A stretch of DNA of 64,000 bases from Calothrix sp. PCC 7716. GTDB lineage: Bacteria; Cyanobacteriota; Cyanobacteriia; Cyanobacteriales; Nostocaceae. Below, piece by piece: positions 27,596-36,206 of this stretch. The position numbers were made by a program, and so were the translations under genes. The first letter of the stretch is position 1, and each line of letters starts with the position of its first letter. Location: the NCBI RefSeq assembly GCF_019977735.1, contig NZ_AP025018.1, forward strand, positions 7,382,580 to 7,446,579. The letters run 5' to 3'. Under the pieces are notes generated by a model. That model was not told the DNA's origin and made no database searches. It saw nothing but the letters and a program-made list of their open reading frames with translations.

Positions 27596-28642
27596 ATGAA
27601 GCAAATTAAGGCATTATCAATATATATGGCTGTTTTCGGCGCCATAAATGTTATTAGCTACGACCAGCAAGTAACAGCATCAACTCTCAAAAAGAACTAT
27701 GAAAATAAAACTAATTACTCATCAAGAAATAATCAAACTTCATCCCCACTATATCGTATTGTCCAAAATGGTAAATACGGTTTCATAAATCAAAATGGAA
27801 AGGTTGTCATCCCTCCACAGTATGATTTAGCTTGGGGTTTTATTGATGGGTTAGCACAAGTAAAAGTTGGCGACCAATATGGTTATATAGATACGAAGGG
27901 TAAAAAAGTAATTTCGCCAAAATACCGTTTGTCATATGCTTTTGCAAACGGTGTAGCATTAGTTTTAATTAAAGATAAATACGGATTTATTAACTCTGAA
28001 GGAAAAGTCGTAATTCAACCGCAATATGACGGCGCCTTAGCTTTTAGAAATGGAATGGCAGCAGTACAAATAGACGATAAATGGGGATATATTGATTACA
28101 CAGGTAAAACAGTAATTAAACCGCAGTTTGAAGCAGCTTTACATTTTAACGAAGGACTAGCTGCTGTGCAAGTAGGTAATAAATGGGGATATATAAATGT
28201 TGATGGTCAAATAGTCATTCAACCTGAGTTTGAAAGCACTTTGAGATTTACCGAAGGTCTAGCAGCAGTACAAGTAAATGATAAATACGGATATATTAAC
28301 CAATCAGGTAAATATGTTATAAAACCTCAGTTCCACGATGCTTGGGAATTTACCGATGGTTTAGCAGCAGTACAAGTGGGTAAAAAATGGGGTTTTGTCA
28401 ATGCGAAGGGTGAAATGGTAGTTCCGGCACAATACGATAAAACCACAAATTTCTCGCAAGGGTTAGCAGCAGTGAAAGTCAACGATAAATATGGCTTCAT
28501 TAACAAAACCGGAAAAATGGTTATTCCACCGCAATTTGATTTAGCGCTCGCATTCACAGATGAATTAGCTTTAGTGTACGCCCGTGGTGGTGCCGGTTAC
28601 ATTAATAAACAAGGTGAATTCATCTGGAACCCCACCAATTAG
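27596..28642 (+). CDS. WG-repeat secreted protein
   Basis: 348 residues. After a probable signal peptide (residues 1-29, hydrophobic YMAVFGAINVISY) and a polar N/S-rich linker, residues about 58-335 are eight tandem units of 33-35 residues plus a partial ninth. Each runs like DKYGFIN..GK.VI.PQFD.A..F..GLAAVQV, the WG (Trp/Tyr-Gly) beta repeat. These proteins are exported and thought to mediate protein contacts or ligand binding outside the cytoplasm; the exact role is unknown. At DNA level the repeats are diverged, so this is an old repeat, not a recent expansion. No partner gene is evident. Confidence 0.85.
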   Translation: MKQIKALSIYMAVFGAINVISYDQQVTASTLKKNYENKTNYSSRNNQTSSPLYRIVQNGKYGFINQNGKVVIPPQYDLAWGFIDGLAQVKVGDQYGYIDTKGKKVISPKYRLSYAFANGVALVLIKDKYGFINSEGKVVIQPQYDGALAFRNGMAAVQIDDKWGYIDYTGKTVIKPQFEAALHFNEGLAAVQVGNKWGYINVDGQIVIQPEFESTLRFTEGLAAVQVNDKYGYINQSGKYVIKPQFHDAWEFTDGLAAVQVGKKWGFVNAKGEMVVPAQYDKTTNFSQGLAAVKVNDKYGFINKTGKMVIPPQFDLALAFTDELALVYARGGAGYINKQGEFIWNPTN

Positions 28643-28661
28643 CACTTAGTAAAATTTTCCT

Positions 28662-28756
28662 CTTGTGGAGCGGGCATCCTTGCCCGCCTTTTAACATGGA
28701 ACGGGCAAGGATGCCCATTCCACAATTGCAGATAATGCCCATTCCACAATTGCAGA
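28662..28756. repeat. Dispersed aacgggcaaggatgcccatt repeats
   Basis: An inverted copy (cttgtggagcgggcatccttgcccg, split at about 28662-28686) is followed by a forward copy (28699-28725) and a third partial (gcccattccacaattgcagat, repeated at about 28711-28733 and 28735-28757), between the convergent WG-repeat and Mn-catalase genes. Confidence 0.8.
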
Positions 28757-28769
28757 TTATTGGAAAAAC

Positions 28770-29474
28770 TTATGAACCAGCCTTAACTGGGTCAGCAATG
28801 TACTTAAATGTTGGCTCAGAGTTCCAAGGACCGCGTTCATCTTGGTTTACACCATTTTCCTGATTCCCAGAAGACAAATTATAGTAAATATCAACTGTGT
28901 TATCAGGTTGAATATTACCAAACATCGGGTCGGTTAGCTTACCTAAAGAATCTAGTGCCTTCATAAACATCTGCGTGTGAGAAATTTCTCGTGTCAACAA
29001 ATGCACTAATGTTTTTTTACTACCTTCATCGGTAGATAGCTTAATCAACTCTTCATAAGTTTGACGGGCGCCAGCTTCAGCGGCAATGTTAGCTCGTAGA
29101 TCACGCACTACATCACCACCTTCGTTAACGTAGCTGGCAGTCCAAGTATTACCTTGACTATCTAGCAAATGAGGTCCCACACCGCGCACCGCAAATAGAG
29201 TACTTTTATATGCTTCGGTTTGGTCAACATTTTTAGTATGAGCTTCAATCATTCTGCCCACCATTTCTAAATGCCCAAACTCTTCTAATGCAATATCTTG
29301 CAGCATATCCCGAATCCCTGCATTTTCGCAGTGGAACGATTGTGTCCAATATTGCAAAGCTGCTGTTAATTCTCCAGTGGCGCCACCAAATTGCTCTAAA
29401 AGTAATTGAGCAAAACGAGGGTTTGGTTCATCAATCTTTACAGTATGAATTGGGTCTTTCTTATGAAAAAACAT
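28770..29474 (-). CDS. Manganese (non-heme) catalase
   Basis: 234 residues, a ferritin-like four-helix dimanganese catalase that breaks down hydrogen peroxide. Metal-ligand positions of the family are visible: Glu35 in GGATGELTAALQYW, Glu65 and His68 in LEEFGHLEMV, the glutamate in AEAGARQTYEEL and the Glu-His pair in REISHTQMF. Length is typical of the short cyanobacterial form; the C-terminal extension of larger Mn catalases is shortened to about 35 residues. In a nitrogen-fixing cyanobacterium it protects against oxidative stress, desiccation or salt. It stands alone on the minus strand with a 230-base gap upstream. Confidence 0.9.
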   Translation of the reverse strand: MFFHKKDPIHTVKIDEPNPRFAQLLLEQFGGATGELTAALQYWTQSFHCENAGIRDMLQDIALEEFGHLEMVGRMIEAHTKNVDQTEAYKSTLFAVRGVGPHLLDSQGNTWTASYVNEGGDVVRDLRANIAAEAGARQTYEELIKLSTDEGSKKTLVHLLTREISHTQMFMKALDSLGKLTDPMFGNIQPDNTVDIYYNLSSGNQENGVNQDERGPWNSEPTFKYIADPVKAGS

Positions 29475-29703
29475 GCCTACATTCCTAATGCGCGTATTGT
29501 CGTGAATAAAAATCAGTTAAAATTGACTAAACTCGCATTCCATTTGACTAAAAATATAAAGTTTAATCCTCTGCCTGTAGTGATATTTATATATTATATA
29601 TATACATCAAAAGTATTAGCTAATTTTTTAAACTAAATCAAACTTTGTGAGCATCTGTCAATTTAACCTCATTTTATTCTTTCTAATTACACAAACTACT
29701 AGC

Positions 29704-30270
29704 TTATTCTAACTGCGTCACTACTCTCTCTAGTTCATCAGTTAAAAAACCTGGTTGAGCTTCTTTATAAACATTTAATAAACTACGGTAGTACCAAAGC
29801 GTTCCTTCTTTACCACCTTTAAATTTACTCCAAACCGCTTCCCCTGTTTTATACCAATCTGCTAATATCGAACGCGCATTATGCAATTTATCTGCAAGCG
29901 AGACTCGTCTCACCGAAGGTGAAGCATATCGTAAGTTATCAATATATTTTTGTTTACGTTCAAACCAAGGTGGTTTTGGTATTACTTCCGCATCAGTACA
30001 GCCATCAACGATGTTTGCTACTTCATCACCAAAACGAAGACGAATTTCTTCACGAGTTTTGGCGCCACCTTGGTCTTCAACTGCATCATGAAGCAAGGCG
30101 CCGATAGCTTCATTTTCATCACCCCCGTCTTCTAGCACCAATGCTGCCACACTTAATAAATGACTGATATAAGGAATACTACTACCTTTACGTACTTGGG
30201 TAGCATGAAGTTGGGTTGCATATACTAATGCAGCTTCAAAACGGGATGTTAATTTGGGGTTCTTCGTCAT
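29704..30270 (-). CDS. HD-domain phosphohydrolase (short SpoT-like)
   Basis: 188 residues, with all HD-hydrolase signatures: RKGSSIPYISHLLSVA (first His), ALLHDAVEDQGG (HD plus ED), RFGDEVANIVDGCTDAE and SLADKLHNARSILADW (the second Asp). The size and order match small alarmone hydrolases related to the hydrolase half of RelA/SpoT (Mesh1/SAH), which remove pyrophosphate from (p)ppGpp. There is no synthetase or regulatory domain. Function as a stringent-response hydrolase is inferred; related enzymes act on other nucleotides, for example NADPH. It is a single gene, with two GGCGCC sites. Confidence 0.8.
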   Translation of the reverse strand: MTKNPKLTSRFEAALVYATQLHATQVRKGSSIPYISHLLSVAALVLEDGGDENEAIGALLHDAVEDQGGAKTREEIRLRFGDEVANIVDGCTDAEVIPKPPWFERKQKYIDNLRYASPSVRRVSLADKLHNARSILADWYKTGEAVWSKFKGGKEGTLWYYRSLLNVYKEAQPGFLTDELERVVTQLE

Positions 30271-30624
30271 GCTTTTAAATGAAATACAAGATTCAAAGTA
30301 ATTTTTAGTATAGCCAGCACCTGGAAAAGGCTATTTCCAGTTTTTGTTATATTTGTACATGTATTAATTATGCAATTGTAACAAGAGCTGCGGTTGTAAT
30401 AAGTAGTGTTGAGATAGACTTTAACTTCATACAAAATTCTAGCTGTTGTTATATAGGAACAATTTCCTAGAAACCCGGTTTCTACGCCAAATATTCATTT
30501 TGATTACAACATTTCAACAAGAAACCGGGTTTCTTATTTTATGAAAGTTTCAAATTGATTTTACGATAAATTGTAAAAAATAAGTCCCAAAAAGTAAGCA
30601 TACTAAATTTTAGGAGATAAAATA
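30271..30624. other. Intergenic region with paired 15-base palindromes
   Basis: 354 bases without a gene. The pair agaaacccggtttct (30469-30483) and agaaaccgggtttct (30520-30534) repeats the pair seen at 5.8 kb, in reversed order. A ribosome site TTAGGAGAT precedes the ATG at 30625. Confidence 0.7.
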
Positions 30625-31593
30625 ATGCGTGTTTTTGTAACTGGTGGTTCTGGATTTGTTGGACGTAACCTAATTACAAATCTTGTTCAACAAGGTATTG
30701 AAGTTCGCGCACTCGTCAAATGGGAATCAGAAATTCCTATTCTCTTAAATTGTGGCGCCACTCCCATAAGCGGAGATATCAATGACTTACAAGCACTGAA
30801 GTCTGGCATGTCTGGATGTGCAATAGTCTTTCACGCAGCTGCTAAGGTAGATGATTGGGGAGTTTTAGAAGATTTCCAAAAAGTCAATATCAATGGAACA
30901 GAGCAAGTCATTACAGCAGCAAGAGCAACAGGTGTACGGCGCCTTGTTTATGTAAGTAGCGACGCTGTTTTGATCGGAGGAAAACCAATCATCAATGCCT
31001 CGGAAACTCATCCTCTTCCCGCAAAACAATTAGGTTATTACGCACTCACCAAAGCAATTGCAGAGAAAAAGGTTGTTGAAGCAAATTCAAATGAACTTAC
31101 AACAATGGTAGTTCGTCCCCGTTTTGTCTGGGGAAAAGGAGACACAACATTAATGGCACGCTTTGTCAAAGCTATGCGTAATCGTAGTTTTGCTTGGATA
31201 TCTGGAGGTCGCTATTTTATTTCTACCTGCCACGTCAAAAACTTGTGTGAAGGACTTATTTGTGTAGCAGAGCGAGGAAAGGGAGGTGAAATTTACTTTA
31301 TTACCGATGGTACACCTGTAGAGTTCCGCAGCTTTATTACAGAGCTAGTCAAAACTCAAGGAGTTGAGCCAGGAAGACTTAGCGTACCGTATTGGCTAGT
31401 TTGGAAATTCGCATGGAGTTTAGAGACTGCTTGGAATTTATTAAACCTTAAAGGTTCACCTCCAGTCACTCGAACAGCCTTATCTATGATAGGTTCTGAA
31501 GTTACCGTGGATGATACAAAAGCAAGACGCGAACTTGGCTACACACCAGTTATCTCACGCCAACAAGGACTACTAGAAATGACACAACCTTAA
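30625..31593 (+). CDS. NAD(P)-dependent extended SDR (3-beta-HSD/epimerase type)
   Basis: 322 residues, same length and family as the HgdA-type epimerase at 178-1146 but with a normal nucleotide loop TGGSGFVG (residues 6-13). The catalytic Y139/K143 (YALTK) and a serine pair at 111-112 are intact. FQKVNINGTEQVITAAR is the usual helix. It probably oxidises/reduces or dehydrates a sugar nucleotide or sterol/dihydroflavonol-like alcohol; the substrate is unknown. It has a good Shine-Dalgarno (TAGGAG). It is not adjacent to other sugar genes, so no pathway can be named. Confidence 0.8.
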   Translation: MRVFVTGGSGFVGRNLITNLVQQGIEVRALVKWESEIPILLNCGATPISGDINDLQALKSGMSGCAIVFHAAAKVDDWGVLEDFQKVNINGTEQVITAARATGVRRLVYVSSDAVLIGGKPIINASETHPLPAKQLGYYALTKAIAEKKVVEANSNELTTMVVRPRFVWGKGDTTLMARFVKAMRNRSFAWISGGRYFISTCHVKNLCEGLICVAERGKGGEIYFITDGTPVEFRSFITELVKTQGVEPGRLSVPYWLVWKFAWSLETAWNLLNLKGSPPVTRTALSMIGSEVTVDDTKARRELGYTPVISRQQGLLEMTQP

Positions 31594-31639
31594 TTTTAAA
31601 GCCTAATTGAACAAAATTATCTTGTAAAACATATGCAAT

Positions 31640-31668
31640 CTCTTGTGGAACGGGCATCCTGCCCGTCC
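31640..31668. repeat. Dispersed ggaacgggcatcctgcccgt repeat
   Basis: A single palindromic copy (cttgtggaacgggcatcctg and its inverted half gcccgtcc) lies between the convergent SDR and rlmN genes, where it may also help termination. Confidence 0.75.
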
Positions 31669-31676
31669 CAAACACT

Positions 31677-32744
31677 TTAACCAACCTTATTAACCCGCAA
31701 CTGCCCACAAGCTGCATCAGCTTCCAAACCCCGCGAATAACGAACACTCACAGCAATATGCTTATCTTTCAAAACTTTTACAAAATTATTAATACGCTCA
31801 GTTTTCGGACGTTGATAATCTACTTCACTAATTGGATTATAAGGTATTAAATTTACATGGCTTTGGAAACCGCGCAGGCGCCTTGATAATTCCAATGCAT
31901 GTTCAGGTAAATCATTCACTTCTGCAAGTAATATATATTCAAACGTAGCTCGGCGCCCAGTTATTTCTACATACTCACGACACTCCGCAAGTAAATCTTC
32001 AATAGGGTACGAATGGGCACTCTTGATTAATTTTGTACGTAGTTCTTGATTAGGAGCATGTAAACTTACTGCTAAAGTAACTTGCAAATGGTTTTGGGCA
32101 AATTCACGAATACGGTTACGAATACCAACAGTTGATACTGTAAGGTTACGCTGTCCAATCCCAATATCTTTGTTTATAGAATGAATGGCGCCTAAAACAT
32201 TATCTATATTTAATAGCGGTTCACCCATCCCCATAAATACTATATTGCTAACACGACGCTGAAAATCTTGTTGTACTGTTAAAACTTGGTCTATAATTTC
32301 CGCACGTGTGAGGTTACGCTTAAACCCACCTTTACCTGTAGCACAGAAGTCACACGCCATAGGACAACCGACTTGAGTCGATACACACACCGTGAGACGA
32401 TTATCAGAAGGGATACCAACGGTTTCAACTATTTGACCATCATCAAGTCGCAGTAGATATTTTATTGTACCATCCGAAGCAACCGAACGGAAATGTTCTA
32501 TCGAACGTCCAATGGGAATATTAGCTAGTTCCGCGCGCCATTGTTTAGGAAACGCTGAAATATCAGCTAATGTTCGTACACCTTTATTATAAATCCAGTC
32601 ATGCAACTGCTTACCACGAAATGCAGGTTGCCCCTGTTGAACCACCCAATTTGTCAACTCGTCCACATTGGCGCCGAGTAGTGGTGGAATAGATATAGTA
32701 GTTCGTGGTTGTTCTTGGGTAGAACCTATTACCGAGACAGACAT
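31677..32744 (-). CDS. rlmN: 23S rRNA / tRNA adenine-C2 methyltransferase RlmN
   Basis: 355 residues. It is a radical-SAM enzyme that methylates C2 of A2503 in 23S rRNA (and A37 of some tRNAs). The iron-sulfur ligands are Cys127, Cys131 and Cys134 in [25 protein letters not shown] and [15 protein letters not shown] are SAM-binding, [15 protein letters not shown] is the conserved middle, and the methyl-carrying cysteine lies in the C-terminal [11 protein letters not shown]. The first 90 residues form the N-terminal helical domain with [14 protein letters not shown]. It is housekeeping, a single gene convergent with the SDR. Length is typical. Confidence 0.95.
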   Translation of the reverse strand: MSVSVIGSTQEQPRTTISIPPLLGANVDELTNWVVQQGQPAFRGKQLHDWIYNKGVRTLADISAFPKQWRAELANIPIGRSIEHFRSVASDGTIKYLLRLDDGQIVETVGIPSDNRLTVCVSTQVGCPMACDFCATGKGGFKRNLTRAEIIDQVLTVQQDFQRRVSNIVFMGMGEPLLNIDNVLGAIHSINKDIGIGQRNLTVSTVGIRNRIREFAQNHLQVTLAVSLHAPNQELRTKLIKSAHSYPIEDLLAECREYVEITGRRATFEYILLAEVNDLPEHALELSRRLRGFQSHVNLIPYNPISEVDYQRPKTERINNFVKVLKDKHIAVSVRYSRGLEADAACGQLRVNKVG

Positions 32745-32822
32745 AACAAATCACTAGTTAACACGTTGCATATTCTATGGTAGAACTTTTTGCACAAAAT
32801 TAACGTGGTTTGCTTGAATACT

Positions 32823-34202
32823 TTAGCGTAAAGGAATTTTGATGATAAACTCTGCTCCCTGTCCAGGTTTTGAAATACAATCAAGTTGACCACGGTGTTT
32901 ATTGACGACGATTTGATAACAAATAGATAATCCTAAACCTGTCCCTTGACCTACTGGTTTAGTCGTAAAAAATGGGTCAAATACTTTTGAGAGTAATTTT
33001 TCATCAATTCCAATTCCATTATCTTTTATACTTACGCAAACTAAATTACAATCTAAACAAGTCTTAATAATAATTTTTGCCGAATCTAAAGTTATATTAT
33101 TTTGTAAGATGTCAATCGCATTTGTAAGGATATTCAGAAACACCTGATTTAGCTCAGAAGCATAACATTCAACTAGTGGTAAATCACCATAATTTTTAAT
33201 TATCTCAATGCCAGAATAATTTATCTTTTTTTGAAGTTTATATGATAAAATTAATAAAGTGCTATCTATGCTTTCATGAATATCAACAGTTTTAATTTCA
33301 GCTTCATCAAGACGTGAGAAAGTTCTTAATGATAAAACAATATCGCGTATTCTAATAGCTCCTAATTTCATTGAAGACAAAATTTTGAATAAATCCTGAA
33401 TTATATATTCTAAATCTAATTCTTCTGTAAATGCTTCAATTTCTGCATGTAAAGGAAAATATTTTTGATATAAAGAAAGTAAACTAAGCAAAGATTGGAT
33501 ATACTCTTCTACATAATTAACGTTACCTTGAATAAAATTAACTGGATTATTAATTTCATGGGCAATTCCAGCTACTAGTTGACCTAGACTTGACATTTTC
33601 TCAGTTTGAATGAGCTGTGACTGAGTTCGCTGTAATTCTAATAAATACTGTTCTAATTTTTGCGATTGTGCTTCAGCAGTCTGCGCTAATACTTCTTGAA
33701 TTGTAAGTGCTTGTTTTAATTCCTCTTGTTTTTGGGTTAATTCAATAGTGAGCTTTTTCGCATCTTCTAAAGCTGTATTTTGACCTTGTAGTAAAAATAA
33801 AAAATCAATAATTGGGTCGTGAATTGCAAAATCCTTGAGCTTCAGACCAAATTTAGCAAGTGCATTCGTTTCTGTAATCCAAACCGAACATAGAAAAAAA
33901 ATGACACCCTGTTCTTGGTCAGGAATCATTTGCCCTTTTAGCTGTATTCCATTGTGTAACGATTCCAGCAAAAATAATAAACGCGACTGTTTAGAAATTG
34001 CAGCAAAATCAGGCGCCCCTTTTATCGCAGGGCGTATAATTTTGAAATGTTGGGAAAGATTACACCCAATTAAATTTTCTGGATGAATACGCAGCAACAC
34101 CTCTCCAACCTGCAAAATTTTGCATTCGCAGTCAAAAATAATATGAAAAGGAAAGCTGCGCGCAAACAATTCTGGTGCCAAGCTAAAGGCAGAAACAATC
34201 AT
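32823..34202 (-). CDS. HNOBA-domain histidine kinase (NO-signalling partner of H-NOX)
   Basis: 459 residues, cytoplasmic. The N-terminal 150 residues match the H-NOX-associated (HNOBA, PAS-like) domain: PFHIIFDCECKILQVGEVL, SQHFKIIRPAI, LKGQMI and FLCSVWITETNAL. A coiled coil runs to about residue 215. The kinase core has the phospho-accepting His in VAGIAHEINNP (about residue 217), N-box NILTNAIDIL, and G-boxes DNGIGI and GQGTGLGLS. The gene begins 14 bases after the H-NOX gene on the same strand, so the two are an operon: H-NOX binds nitric oxide and changes the kinase activity. The response regulator is not in the window. Only one GGCGCC site lies in the gene. Confidence 0.88.
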   Translation of the reverse strand: MIVSAFSLAPELFARSFPFHIIFDCECKILQVGEVLLRIHPENLIGCNLSQHFKIIRPAIKGAPDFAAISKQSRLLFLLESLHNGIQLKGQMIPDQEQGVIFFLCSVWITETNALAKFGLKLKDFAIHDPIIDFLFLLQGQNTALEDAKKLTIELTQKQEELKQALTIQEVLAQTAEAQSQKLEQYLLELQRTQSQLIQTEKMSSLGQLVAGIAHEINNPVNFIQGNVNYVEEYIQSLLSLLSLYQKYFPLHAEIEAFTEELDLEYIIQDLFKILSSMKLGAIRIRDIVLSLRTFSRLDEAEIKTVDIHESIDSTLLILSYKLQKKINYSGIEIIKNYGDLPLVECYASELNQVFLNILTNAIDILQNNITLDSAKIIIKTCLDCNLVCVSIKDNGIGIDEKLLSKVFDPFFTTKPVGQGTGLGLSICYQIVVNKHRGQLDCISKPGQGAEFIIKIPLR

Positions 34203-34216
34203 GTTTTTTAATAGTA

Positions 34217-34768
34217 CTAGTTGGGCTTGTACTCAATCACAAAAGTGTCATGTTCTGAACCTTGCTCACGACTAGTAGTCTGAGTAACCTTAACTTCAGT
34301 ATCAAATTTTTGCCCCAAACCCTTTACTAGTCCTGTAACCATCGGCGCCAAACCTTCGCGACTAGAATGATAATGTAATTCGAGTTGATTTTCCTCAACT
34401 TCGTGACACTCAAACGAAGGAGGTACAAGCTTAGGGAAATTTATCCCAACACGTGCGTGCAGTTCATCCAAGTTTTCCAAAAATTCAGGTAGAGTATCCC
34501 CACCCATATCCATCATCTCACCATAACCTTCTTTACCCGTATAACTTACCCAGAACTCACCAAAAGCTTCCATCACAGACGCAGTAGATATACCTAACAC
34601 TTGACTTGCTGCAACAACTAAGCGATGTGTTAAATCATCTGGATAACCTTCCATACTCAAAAAAGTATCTGTTGAAATTTCTGCTTTTTGCTTTATTTGG
34701 CGCCAAGTTTCTTCACCAAAACGGCTACACACCAATTCTTGAATAGCTTTGTTAACCAATCCGTACAT
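34217..34768 (-). CDS. H-NOX heme nitric-oxide sensor
   Basis: 183 residues, full-length single-domain H-NOX. The proximal heme ligand is His104 (DELHARVG); the YxSxR motif that binds heme propionates is Tyr133-Ser135-Arg137 (YHSSR). The start MYGLVNKAIQELV and the segment TFLSMEGYPDD are typical, and the pattern closely resembles the Nostoc H-NOX studied by structure. It forms an operon with the HNOBA kinase downstream. It has no Tyr in the distal pocket typical of oxygen binders that I could see, so NO-selective sensing is likely (inference). Confidence 0.93.
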   Translation of the reverse strand: MYGLVNKAIQELVCSRFGEETWRQIKQKAEISTDTFLSMEGYPDDLTHRLVVAASQVLGISTASVMEAFGEFWVSYTGKEGYGEMMDMGGDTLPEFLENLDELHARVGINFPKLVPPSFECHEVEENQLELHYHSSREGLAPMVTGLVKGLGQKFDTEVKVTQTTSREQGSEHDTFVIEYKPN

Positions 34769-34866
34769 ACATTAATCCTAAAGTATTTTATTCCTTCTAC
34801 TTCAGGATTCCCATCTTGGTACTAAAACGAACATGTCGCCTCTACAACACATTGAAAATCATATTA

Positions 34867-35220
34867 TTAACCAAACGTAGAACCATTCCAGCCCCACATA
34901 TAGCCTTTCGCGTCAGCAAATTCTATATATATCCGGTTTTTCGGCACACCTAAAGCTTGGTTAATTTCTTGACAAAAATCTTGGCTCATTGCCTGTGTTT
35001 GCTCGCTTTTCATGGCGCCAACAATCTTAACCTCGATATAACAAGCAGGGTCAGTATTTCCCGCAAACGTCATCTGTACATCTGGCTCAAAAGAAGTCAT
35101 AACATAAGACTCAGGTTTCCCCGTATGCTTCGCCAACTTTGCCGATAAACCTTTAAGCATTATTTCAACTTCAGATTTTTCAGGTGCCGGAATAGATGTT
35201 TGAATTTTAATCAGGGGCAT
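34867..35220 (-). CDS. Macrophage migration inhibitory factor-like tautomerase
   Basis: 117 residues, the exact size of the MIF family. Starts MPLIKIQTSI so that Pro1, the catalytic base, is exposed after Met removal. Lys in SAKLAKHTGKPESYVM corresponds to Lys32, and NRIYIEFADAKGYMWGWNGSTFG is the conserved C-terminal strand. The family forms trimers and shows keto-enol tautomerase activity; the natural substrate in cyanobacteria is unknown. It lies between H-NOX and cobM on the minus strand, with 15 bases to cobM, so co-transcription with cobM is possible. Confidence 0.9.
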   Translation of the reverse strand: MPLIKIQTSIPAPEKSEVEIMLKGLSAKLAKHTGKPESYVMTSFEPDVQMTFAGNTDPACYIEVKIVGAMKSEQTQAMSQDFCQEINQALGVPKNRIYIEFADAKGYMWGWNGSTFG

Positions 35221-35235
35221 AATTGATTTTTGATT

Positions 35236-36045
35236 TTATGTGCGAAACAAACGATTATATTCAGGATGGTAAAGACGAGAACGCGCATTAACCGAACCAA
35301 GCGCAGCACTAACAATATATAAAGTCGTGCGAATTAAATTCTCCTCGCGCGTACAACTAGCCATCTGCTCCAAAGGAACAACCCTTATTTTCTCATCATC
35401 CCATCCCAAGCGATAGCAAATACCCACAGGCGTATCAGCAGGGTAATGTTTAAGCAACTTAACCTGAGCATCTTCCACATGACGCGCACTCAAATATAAA
35501 CACAAAGAAGCTCGATGTGCTGCCAACGAACCCAACTCCTCAGATGATGGTACCTCTGTACGACCACTAACGCGCGTCAAAATAATAGTTTGAACCAAAC
35601 CAGGTACCGTTAACTCAGCTTTCAACTTTGCCGCAGCAGCTTGAAAAGCACTAATACCCGGTACAATTTCAAAATTAATATGAGCTTCAGCCAAAAGCTG
35701 CATTTGTTCGTGAATAGCACTGTACAAACTAGGGTCGCCAGAGTGTGCGCGTACTACTAACTTTTGCGAATTTACCCTATCAACCATCACTTCGATAATC
35801 TCTTCCAAAGTTTGACGTGCGGTAGGAATAATTTCAGCATCTTCTCGACAAAATTGCAGGATAGAAAGTGGAACTAAAGAGTCGGCAAATAAAACAACAT
35901 CAGCATGTTCTAATAAATTTTTAGCTCTAATCGTTAGCAGTTCTGGGTCTCCTGGTCCGGCACCAATAATATATACAGTATTTTTTTGGTATTTATTATT
36001 ATTTTTGTTACATATATCTAACGTATATTCGCGCATAATTTCCAA
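35236..36045 (-). CDS. cobM: Precorrin-4 C11-methyltransferase CobM
   Basis: 269 residues. SAM-dependent enzyme of corrin ring synthesis that methylates C11 of precorrin-4. Typical elements are VYIIGAGPGDPELLTIRAKN, VLFADSLVP, VRAHSGDPSLYSAIHEQM, FEIVPGISAFQAAAAKL and TPVGICYRLGWDDEKI. About 20 extra residues precede the domain; an ATG four codons in (MREYTL) is an alternative start. No other cob gene is in the window and no cobalamin riboswitch was found in the leader. A likely terminator-like hairpin lies between it and lgt, on the opposite strand. Confidence 0.9.
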   Translation of the reverse strand: MEIMREYTLDICNKNNNKYQKNTVYIIGAGPGDPELLTIRAKNLLEHADVVLFADSLVPLSILQFCREDAEIIPTARQTLEEIIEVMVDRVNSQKLVVRAHSGDPSLYSAIHEQMQLLAEAHINFEIVPGISAFQAAAAKLKAELTVPGLVQTIILTRVSGRTEVPSSEELGSLAAHRASLCLYLSARHVEDAQVKLLKHYPADTPVGICYRLGWDDEKIRVVPLEQMASCTREENLIRTTLYIVSAALGSVNARSRLYHPEYNRLFRT

Positions 36046-36111
36046 AAAAATAGAAGTTTAGAAAAAAAAATTTGGAAAATTCTCAGTACCTTTCCGGATG
36101 ATGACCCTATA

Positions 36112-36185
36112 TATAGTAGAAGTGATTGGTAGATGCACCCTGGTTAAGCCCTAGAGAAAAAACTCTGGGGCATTTTTTATTTTTA
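36112..36185 (+). ncRNA. Candidate small RNA with own promoter and terminator between lgt and cobM
   Basis: Antisense to the direction of both neighbours, the plus strand has a -10-like TATAGT (36112-36117), then about 60 bases, then a strong hairpin GCCCTAGAG-A6-CTCTGGGGC (36148-36171) followed by ATTTTTTATTTTT. A TAC half-site (36087-36089) lies 22 bases upstream of the -10, the spacing of NtcA-activated promoters, but the paired GTA half is not conserved. Since no plus-strand gene precedes the terminator, a short regulatory RNA of about 60 nt is the simplest reading. NtcA-dependent sRNAs such as NsiR4 have this size, but identity could not be checked. Confidence 0.45.
36148..36184 (+). terminator. 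Strong hairpin terminator of the candidate sRNA
   Basis: Nine-base stem with one G-T pair and a six-A loop, followed directly by a T-rich run (ATTTTTTATTTTT). Orientation fits the plus strand only. Confidence 0.7.
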
Positions 36186-36206
36186 GGGGACATTGCCCCG
36201 AGCTTC

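Noticed and set aside
27800-28600. Repeat array that could look like CRISPR or tandem DNA repeat
   Set aside because: It is the coding DNA of WG repeats; units are diverged at DNA level and in frame. No CRISPR array was found in the window.
28663-28863. 66-codon open frame on the plus strand
   Set aside because: Made of translated dispersed repeats (CPPFN...) and the antisense of the Mn-catalase end.
36046-36206. Cobalamin riboswitch upstream of cobM
   Set aside because: No B12-box-like sequence on the minus strand leader; the only clear structure is the plus-strand hairpin.
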